A stretch of 64,000 nucleotides of DNA from contig NW_026946359.1 in NCBI RefSeq assembly GCF_035222275.1, positions 5,642,001-5,706,000 of the forward strand, written 5' to 3'. Both the position numbers and the translations under genes were made by a program. This DNA comes from Podospora bellae-mahoneyi (Eukaryota; Ascomycota; Sordariomycetes; Sordariales; Podosporaceae). The notes under the pieces were generated by a model. It did no database searches. It was not told the DNA's origin and saw only the letters and a list, made by a program, of their open reading frames with translations. The stretch's first letter is position 1. Every line of letters starts with the position of its first letter. Of the stretch, positions 56,571 to 64,000 are shown piece by piece.

Positions 56571-59362
56571 ATGACCTTCCAGAATAACAAGCAGCAGCAG
56601 CCTCGTGTGTACACCAACAAACCCCACCACCCTCGATTGGATTGCCTTGCTCACGGCCAATTTTAGGAACACCTCTGCAGTACAATCTTGCACAGCAACA
56701 ACATCCAAGATCACACTCGAATTCTTCTTCCGAAGTCACACCTCCACAGCGGGACGAGGGGCATGCAGCATCTGCCTCTCATCCCAGCTCCCTCCTACCA
56801 CCACCAGCACCACCACCACAAACACAAACACAATTCTCTCACTTCCCAGCCCGGCCTACATCGACAACCACCTATTCGGAGCCGGATTACGGAGCGGACC
56901 AAATTCACAACCCTCCCTCTGTCGCGCGCGCACATGGACAGCCCGTCATAGTAGAGGGACCTTATCTTCGTGGCACAAACATGGCTTCACCGCCAGGATA
57001 TCAGCAGCCCGACTGGGAGCCTGCTTTCAACGCCAGGATGTTGACAGATTTCAGAGAGGACCTTGCCCGAATGGACGGAGTCATAACACCAGGAGTAGAC
57101 GACACTCCATATATTCACCAAGCCATTGAAGCACTCACTCGCCGTGATCGCGATACTGGTTATTCCGCAAATGAGTCTTCGAGCAGTGACAGCGCACAGG
57201 CTGGACCGTCGATATATCCGAACCAACCACACCGACAGGTTTACCAACACCCTCAGCAAACGCCACGACCTATCTCCACGGGACCAATTCAGGAGGGGGA
57301 TGAAGTGCTGCAACCACCTAATCCACAATTTTCGAAACCAAATCCAGCCGCTTCCGCCGACTCGCTTGCCGAAAGTTTGCTCAAAGGTGCTAGGAAACCT
57401 GCGCAGCCTCATGAATGGAGACCAGTGGAGAGGGAGGAGATTCTCAACAGGACTGGGGAATGGAAGGCCCAGGGAGTACCGCCACTTACCTTTAGGCCAT
57501 GGCCATTACGAGCACCCGCTTTGTTTGGGTTCATGGCCATGTGTGTGCTGATGATCGCGGCTCTTGCCTTTGGTGCTGTTTGGTCACATCAAAAGCAGGG
57601 GTTAGTTGGTTGGGACGACATCGTGGGCGGCCGGTATTTCGTCTTTAGGATCCTCCCGCAACTAATCGGGGCTGTCTTCCTGCTCTATGCGCAGTTCATC
57701 ATCACAACCATCTTCCGGATCCTACCGTTTGTGCGGTTGGCTTCTCACGACCCTCAGGTCCGTGATGGTGCGGTATACCAGAGACTCTACCCTTCGTTTC
57801 TCTGGCCGAAGTTTGTCGGACCCTGGAATGTCTGGGTGCCGATCTTTGCTACTTGGCTGATGAACTTTACCATCCCGCTTCAGAGCTCGCTTTTTACGGT
57901 TATTCTGGCGGAAGAGGGGGAGGAGAGACAGTGGGTTTGGGCCACATGTCAAGGTGTGGCTTGGGCCTTGGTAGGGTTATACCTGTTGTTGCTCATTTCA
58001 ACAATCATCGTCTGGAGATTCTGGGCAACTACCGAAAAGACCGGTCTGATTTGGGACCCTCGATCTCTGGCCGATTACATCGCCATCGTCTCCGAAACCA
58101 ACACCGCGACCGACTATCGCGGTACTCAACTCGCCCGCGGAATAGAGGGCATCCGCTTCGCCCTCCGCCGCCGTGCTCACGATAGGCTAGGGTACTGGAC
58201 CTGGAAAGATGGTCGCCCGGGTTTCTGGCATACGCTTGGGAGCCCCATGGATAACGAGTCCAACCTCCTTCCCTTTCCGGATGTCACCAGCGGTCAAAGA
58301 ATGGAGAAACAACCATTCAACAACCAAAGCCCCCTAATCGAAAACCCCGATCACCATCCCGACCTCGAAGCCTCGGACCCGAGCGCCACAATCCGACACA
58401 GATACCTCCCCTGGTCATTGCGAACAAGCCAACTCCTCTGGTTCATCATCGCGAGCGTTATCCTCCTTGCCGCCCTCTTTGTCATCTCCTTCCTCCCATC
58501 AACTCGTATAAGCAAGGGCTTCACCCCCGGATTGCGCGCCGACCCCCAACCAGGCGCGTTCTCCGCCGCGGATTTCCTCTACGCGTTTGTCCCCTCCCTG
58601 TTGGGGATGATGCTGTTCCTCAGCTTCCAGCACATAACAACCCACTTCCTCATCCTCACGCCCTGGGCGGCACTATCTTCCCCCGGCGGTTGCCGAGCGG
58701 AAGAGGGACTCCTAGTCGACTACCCAGCCTGCCTCCCCCTCGAATCCAGCTTCAAAGCCCTGAGGAACAAGCATTTCCGCGCGGCGTTTCTGTCGTTCAG
58801 CTCAACTTTGTTTCTGGCGGTCCCGGTCCTGGCAGGGGGGATGTTTATGGCCTTGACGAAACTATCCAGAACGAGAAGGGAAGAAGACGGGGTGGTGGTC
58901 GAGGACTGGGAGCAAGAGGTGAGGATGTATGCTAACATGCCTGCTTATACTCTTTTGCTGGCGGTGCTGGGACTGTATCTCGTGGCGTTGGTGAGCCTTG
59001 TGCCAAAGAGGAAGGAGGTGGGGATGCCGCATGGGGTTGGGTGTCTGGCGGAGGTGGTGGGGTATCTTGTGAACAACGAGTTGAGGGAGGAGCTGGCTTT
59101 CAAGAGGTGTGTCAACAAGGAGGAGCTTCTGGAACGGATGGGGGCGGGGGGGAGGGGGAATGGGGGGATTGATATGAGTCCGAGGTGGTATTTCGGGTTT
59201 GGGGGGGAGGGGGTGGCGGGTGTGCCGCTTATTGGGGGGGAGCAGCAGCAAAATGGGGGGATGGAGAGTGAGCTTGGGATTAGGAGGTTGAGGAGGTTTA
59301 CTGAGAAGAGGAGGGTTAGGAAGAGCATGATTAGGAGGGGGAATGATGGGTTGTCGTTGTGA
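56571..59362 (+). CDS. DUF3433-family multi-pass membrane protein
   Basis: Exon 1 is only 34 nt (56571-56604, MTFQNNKQQQP); a 62-nt intron (GTGTGT, TTTTAG) leads to exon 2, 56667-59362; total 909 residues. The first ~280 residues are disordered (Gln/Pro/Ser/Thr). A first hydrophobic hairpin follows (ALFGFMAMCVLMIAALAFGAVW; LIGAVFLLYAQFIITTIF), more spans, and the family motif LIWDPRSLADYIAIVSE. A second copy begins at LWFIIASVILLAALFVISFL with FVPSLLGMMLFLSFQHI. DUF3433 proteins usually carry two such modules; their biochemical role is unknown. Automated annotation often mislabels this family with an enzyme name; nothing enzymatic is visible. Without the short first exon the first in-frame ATG would be at 56981. 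Confidence 0.88.
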
Positions 59363-60531
59363 GGTGGGAGTTGGCTTTTGGGATTGTTTGGAGTTTTGGG
59401 AGGATACCACGGTTGATACATTTTTTTTTTGGAACATTTGCGAAGCATGGCGGATGTGAAAGGGGAGGGGGGAAAGACACTCGAAAATTGTTAGATATTA
59501 GGAAGATGGAAGGGTATAATGTCTGAATGTTGGTCAATGTATGAGAATGGAATGGAATGGAATGGAATGGTATGGAATGGCGATGGGATGTGTTATGAAT
59601 AATGTACGGAAATGGGTGGGCATAGTTGGAACGGAGATACTTTGTCACATACCACTTACTACTTACTCTTGTTAGACATGCCAAAAAAACAAAAAACAAA
59701 AAAAGACAGAGCCGAATAAATGGTAGATACCTCTCTGATGAATTGGTCTTTGCATTTGGTTGGTGTGCATTAAATCAGAAGTCTGCAGATCCCACGAGCT
59801 GGCTGGGTGAGTTATCCTCCAATATCAACGAGAATTCCTAGCTCCATGACCTTGGTGAGGAGGTGAATAGGCCGGTTCGACGAATCAGGATAGGCACGCA
59901 TGAGCTTTTCAAAAACGTATGATACTTTGATTTGCTAAACATTTACCATGCCCAGCGGTAAGATCCATGTAAGGCGTCATGATAAAACCCTTCCACCAAG
60001 CCAACTTCTTTTCAGACATTAACAACAAAAATGTGGTAATAATACCAATCAGCCGTGAGGCCTGTCCTGTCATATTCCCTTCTCCCACCTATACCGATTC
60101 GCCCCCTCTTCCCATTTGCCGCGAGGCATCCTTGTCCGTCTTTTTGAATTAAATGAGGTTTGTAAGCTCAAGATTATGGGTTGATCAACCCAATAGCATA
60201 AAAGTGATTGCTTCAGCCCATCCCCTTTTACACCATGCAAGGGGTATAATATGCAGCCTTATGTGCTTTTTTTTTTGGGGGTATCATCACCTTGCTGCCT
60301 GTCTCCCTTCCGACCGCCATATGTTTGGAAATGATGCTGGTACTGTTTGTCCCCCCATCACTCCCAAAGATGTGATAAAACGTAGTATGTTGATGAATAT
60401 GTAAACAAGCCGTGTGCTCTCAAGAGTGAGCCTGAGTTGTTATCCTTGTCCTGCGATTGGCCGTGTAACCCGAGTATTCCTTTTTTTTTTATCCAGTCCA
60501 TGGCGAAGCGGCGGAACCACCTCCACTATTA
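59363..60531. other. Convergent intergenic region
   Basis: A short GGAAT pentanucleotide run lies at about 59546-59580. The rest is AT-richer 3' UTR-like sequence. No gene is seen. Confidence 0.5.
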
Positions 60532-61050
60532 TCATGTCCGATGTCGATGTGACCGATGCCCACGATCCCGTCTCGACGACCCACCGCCGCCTGACCGCTC
60601 CAGCTCACGCTCCAACTCCTCAGCACGCCGGCGATAGTCCCTAACAATATCCCGGATGTGTCTGATGCGGTCAAAGTCCAGCTCGAGCTCGTCTATCTGC
60701 GCCATGATGTCGTGGTAGCGCGCAATCTCGGCATCGGCATTGTCGATGAGCTGACCACTCTGGTCATAGACGCTCAGAGTTACTATTTGCGATTGTTCCA
60801 TCAGGTACTCGAGCCGCTGCTGAATATGCTGCATGACTCGGTCAAAATGTCGGCCCAGCGCGGACAGAGACGAGCTGTCAATCATGAGTAGCCCCTGCGA
60901 AGACGCCCTGCTCGCGGCGCGGGAGGACGAGGACCCAGCTGCCGCCACTGCCTGCTGTCCATGTCGAAGGATTTGAATCTCGTCTTCTGTCAGCCCTAGT
61001 TGCGTGTCGGGTACGGCATTCGTGGACGGTTGTTGCGACGACGACGACAT
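60532..61050 (-). CDS. Coiled-coil protein, probably a BLOC-1 subunit (CNL1-like)
   Basis: A single exon of 172 residues from ATG at 61050; the frame is open back to 61131 without ATG. After a Ser/Gln/Ala-rich N terminus (about 55 residues) comes LLMIDSSSLSALGRHFDRVMQHIQQRLEYL and a long helical coiled coil through DELELDFDRIRHIRDIVRDY to RRRAEELERELE, ending in a Gly-Ser and Arg/His tail. The layout and the HFDRV and IDELELDFDRIRHIRDIV blocks resemble fungal CNL1-type BLOC-1 proteins, which act in endosomal sorting. That assignment is from memory and moderate; another small coiled-coil adaptor is possible. Confidence 0.7.
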   Translation of the reverse strand: MSSSSQQPSTNAVPDTQLGLTEDEIQILRHGQQAVAAAGSSSSRAASRASSQGLLMIDSSSLSALGRHFDRVMQHIQQRLEYLMEQSQIVTLSVYDQSGQLIDNADAEIARYHDIMAQIDELELDFDRIRHIRDIVRDYRRRAEELERELERSGGGGSSRRDRGHRSHRHRT

Positions 61051-63724
61051 GGCGGCTGAAGCGAGTTTGAGGGATTGGCGACTGGTTGATTCTTCCTGCT
61101 GCTCCAGTTGTGCCGCAGCAGTGCCCAGCACCGTCCCAGATACTCCCTCGCGCTTTTGTCTTGTTGTACGGAGAGGAACTCCCTTCCCGGCTGGCCTTGA
61201 TCAGCAACCGGCGCTTTTCCGGAGCTTCAGAATTTCCCAGAGGACGGTGCAATTTGTACACCAACCGTCCTGCCGCACACAACAGTGTGCCGACGGTGCA
61301 CTGCTTGACCCAGGAATTCACAATGTGCAGCAACCTTTTCGTCTCTGGGGTTCGATATGTGTCACGGCTGCGGGAGGTATGAGCTGCGGGGTACTAAAGG
61401 TGTCGTCGATACTGGATGAGCCAAAGTATGTAGACGGCAACGAGCAGAGGGCGTATAGACTGCACCGGCCGGTAGCTTAAGCGTCGGCGACGTTTTCAGC
61501 GCGCACGGCATCATCGTATCGATCCGTTACTGTTCCGGTGCCATAACAGCTAGCGTTGAGGGCGCTGGGTGCGGCAGTCGAGGAGGTTTCGTCGAAAGGA
61601 TCTAGCCGAAGTCGAGGCAGGCTACGAGCTGTTGCGGCACAAGGAGGGGTGGTGTCGTGGGAGCAGTGACTGTGTAAGATGCAGGCGAGACCGAGCCGGC
61701 GGGACCAGATTCCCGGCGATCTTGCTACGTCGGAGTGATACACGATCTTCGAAGCTGCCCGTGCGGGTGGTCGTCTCGTTCATGTACTGCGTTGCGCCAG
61801 ACGTGAGCTTGATGGCGAGCTGAGGGTTACAGGAAAACCCGTGTGTACGCCTGTCAAGGATTGTCGTCGGCGAGTGCTGTGCAATTGCTATGGGGAGATG
61901 TCGGCCGGTTCGTCAGGGGCGTCGAGGAACATGAGCTGTTGGAGTGGGAAATCAGCCAAGTTGTATCGAAGTGGCAGCAAAGTGAAATAAATGGTCCCGT
62001 CATCCCCAATTCCTCGGCAGCGCATCAGCTGATAAGAGCTACTTTGACCCAACACCGGGCTTAAAATTGAGCCGAAAAAGAAATCCTGTAGCGCAAGCAA
62101 TAAATATATACCGCAAGCAGCCGAGTGATCTCCAGGAAATCACGGGAGCCCATTAATATGATAAGTGAAGAGGGGGTCACAAAGATGTGAGACCTGCCGA
62201 TAATACGTACGAGGAGGAGATCAACCGCGGGGGAATATCTTGTGGCCCCGGCAACCTCAAATCGGGGTAGCTATCGTGGAACGGTGATGGCTGACTGTGT
62301 CGCCGTTCATCAACGTGTCTGCCGCGCCAACTGCGGCAACAGGAAACCACGAGGATACGGTCAGGAATCGAGGAAGAAGCATTTTACTAAAATCGGCGAC
62401 CCCAGGATTTGGGCTGTCATCTCCAGCGCCAGCTCTTGGCGTGGCGGTCCTTGTCGATGCGTCCGAGCTTTGGCGTTTACAGGGGTTTCGGTCGCACATC
62501 AGTTGTATTGAAGCAAGACACCAAAGCCTCCCGTTTCAAGACCGAGCTGTACATCTCATGAGGGACCAGCGTGTCAGAAATATATCTCTACAAACGAGAT
62601 CCGAGTAAGCAATATTCCAACAGCGAGTGCTCAGTCAGAGGCATCAGATCAGGTCGACCCACCAGGAGCTTGCCGTGTAAGTGCGCCAAGGCTCCATCAC
62701 CACCAAACATGGAGAATCTCCATCATCTCATGAAGCAGATCTGGAGCAGCGGCAGTGGCGCGTGAGGTGCATGAACCTTGATAGCAGATGCCAATCTCAA
62801 ATTGCGAATCAAAAGAATAGGATCTGCGAAACTGCCGTAACCTGGCGCAGCTTCTTGTCCTCTGGAAGCTGCAATTGAGAGCCAATGGCTTATCAGACCC
62901 ACAGAAGAACCCCTGGTCTGTCACTTCAGCCTCACAACACTCCCAGACGACTACATAAGGGCGACATTGTATAGATGTCTAACGTTATGGCTCGACGGAT
63001 ACGGGTTGCCCTGAAATAGCTGCCTTACCGAATTGCCAGAAAGCTACCTATCAAGATGTCAAGCAGCCAAAATACCCTGGGTGAGAGCATGAGAGGGGCA
63101 TGGACGGCCCAGCACGACATATGACGCTCAATGATGTACAAACTAACCGATAGCTGACTGAGCAGCTATCGAGCAGCTATCGGTAGGTGTTCCGAATAAC
63201 GCAAGACGACAGTCGTCAAGTCGACCTGGACAATCGAGATTCCCCATAACCCGGGGCTGGATGCTAGAGAAAGCAGTACGGAGCAGCCTCCTCCGAGGTC
63301 GAGTGGGAGAATAGAAATCTCGTCAGCTCCCCGCCACAGGCCGCTGCAGCACAAACCCAGATAGTGACTCTTTACGCTTCTTGAAGCTGAATACTGGTCA
63401 TGATAATGTCCAATGCAGCCCCCAAGGCCAGCGAGTCACCCACTTGGCCGAGATGAGCTTGGCAGGGGGCAGAATGCAGTGTCACTTCAACTGCAGATTC
63501 AACGGCGATGGCAACCGAAGATGAACAATTAGCCTGCATATCGGCCTCGACCTCCCGTGTTCCCCGTCTTCACCTCTGGGCGGACCATTACTTCCATCAA
63601 TGAGGACCGGTTCACGGTGAGCCCACCGTGGGCTGCTCAAGTATAAACATGGGCCTTCTTCCAGGCTTTACTCACGCTCAGTTCTTCAAGCTCAGGTTGA
63701 TCGTTACCCGAGCTCACCCTCAGA
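61051..63724. other. Long intergenic region
   Basis: About 2.7 kb with only short frames. 62080-62200 is AT-richer. A nested repeat at 63146-63184 is listed separately. The last 100 bp contain the promoter/leader of the esterase gene. No supported gene. Confidence 0.5.
63146..63184. repeat. Inverted repeat with internal direct copy
   Basis: ACCGATAGCTG at 63146-63156 is exactly complementary to CAGCTATCGGT at 63174-63184. A further CAGCTATCGAG copy in between overlaps the right arm as an 11-nt tandem step. It resembles a multi-site operator or a slippage product. Confidence 0.6.
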
Positions 63725-64000
63725 ATGTTGTCCTTGTCAAAACTGGCCGTCCTGGGCCTGGGGCTCATCTCACAAGCTTCGGCCGTGATCCTACAAAACG
63801 GCCAAGTCAGAGAGACCAACTTCCCCAACACCCGCCTGGACAGCTTTTCTCCCTCTTCCTACAGGACATATCCCGCAAACGCGAGTGAGATCTCCTATAA
63901 GGGGCGCTGGGACTCCAAATATGTCTCCTGGTGGTCGTAAGTTTTCACCTCCACCCCCCATCTCAGCTCATTGTTTCTAACCCTCTCCTCAGAGCCCCCG
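63725..64000 (+). CDS. Secreted GDSL/SGNH-type esterase, 5' end only
   Basis: Exon 1, 63725-63936, encodes a signal peptide (MLSLSKLAVLGLGLISQASA) and the start of the mature protein. A 56-nt intron (GTAAGT, TCCTCAG) leads to exon 2, which begins at 63993 and runs off the window. The joined sequence reads ISYKGRWDSKYVSWWSAP, the N-terminal beta-sandwich block of fungal carbohydrate esterase family 2-like or SGNH-hydrolase proteins. The catalytic part is outside the window, so activity is inferred only from this block. Confidence 0.75.

Overview
The window is nuclear DNA of a filamentous ascomycete (Pezizomycotina), most likely a Sordariomycete of the Sordariales type. The evidence is a HEX1 Woronin-body protein ending in the peroxisomal signal SRL, short introns of about 50-90 nt with GTANGT donors and CTRAY-like branch points, GC-rich coding exons with pyrimidine-ending codons, an AT-rich possibly RIP-mutated island, and typical fungal families (LaeA/UMTA-like methyltransferase, hybrid histidine kinase, yapsin-like protease, DUF3433 membrane protein). 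No prokaryotic operons, rRNA, tRNA or intact transposon was found.

Layout. 1-6775 has no gene I can support. 6776-8671 is hex1 (minus strand), whose reading frame stays open upstream through two exons that lack any ATG. 11356-14614 is rqc2/tae2 (plus), convergent with a SAM-methyltransferase-like gene (14763-16198, minus). rpn5 of the 26S proteasome lid follows (16944-18535, minus), divergent from a UMTA-type methyltransferase (19703-21159, plus). An O-methyltransferase (23517-25308), an unknown protein (25648-26744, minus), a small secreted cysteine-containing protein (28053-28513, minus, GC-AG intron) and an MFS exporter (30954-32930, plus) make up a more accessory stretch. 33-38.5 kb holds a long GT microsatellite, a Pro/Gln-rich orphan, an AT-rich hairpin island, an SRPBCC-like protein and a Dabb-domain protein with a (CAA)n leader. 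39131-43620 is a large hybrid histidine kinase. ade1 (SAICAR synthetase), a GPI-anchored aspartic protease and a six-exon orphan follow; the orphan looks like a fungal caspase-fold protein without catalytic residues and carries one apparent frameshift. ALO1 (D-arabinono-1,4-lactone oxidase), a DUF3433 protein, a BLOC-1-like coiled-coil protein and the 5' end of a secreted GDSL-type esterase finish the window.

The genes are mostly independent housekeeping units: ribosome quality control (rqc2) and proteasome lid (rpn5), purine synthesis (ade1), erythroascorbate synthesis (ALO1), septal-pore plugging (hex1). The two small-molecule methyltransferases and the MFS exporter lie within 13 kb of each other, but there is no backbone synthase, so a metabolite cluster is not demonstrated.

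Exon boundaries were deduced by hand from splice signals and frame continuity. No homology search was run; family names rest on motifs I recognise. The most unusual observation is the roughly 229-codon ATG-free in-frame extension of hex1.
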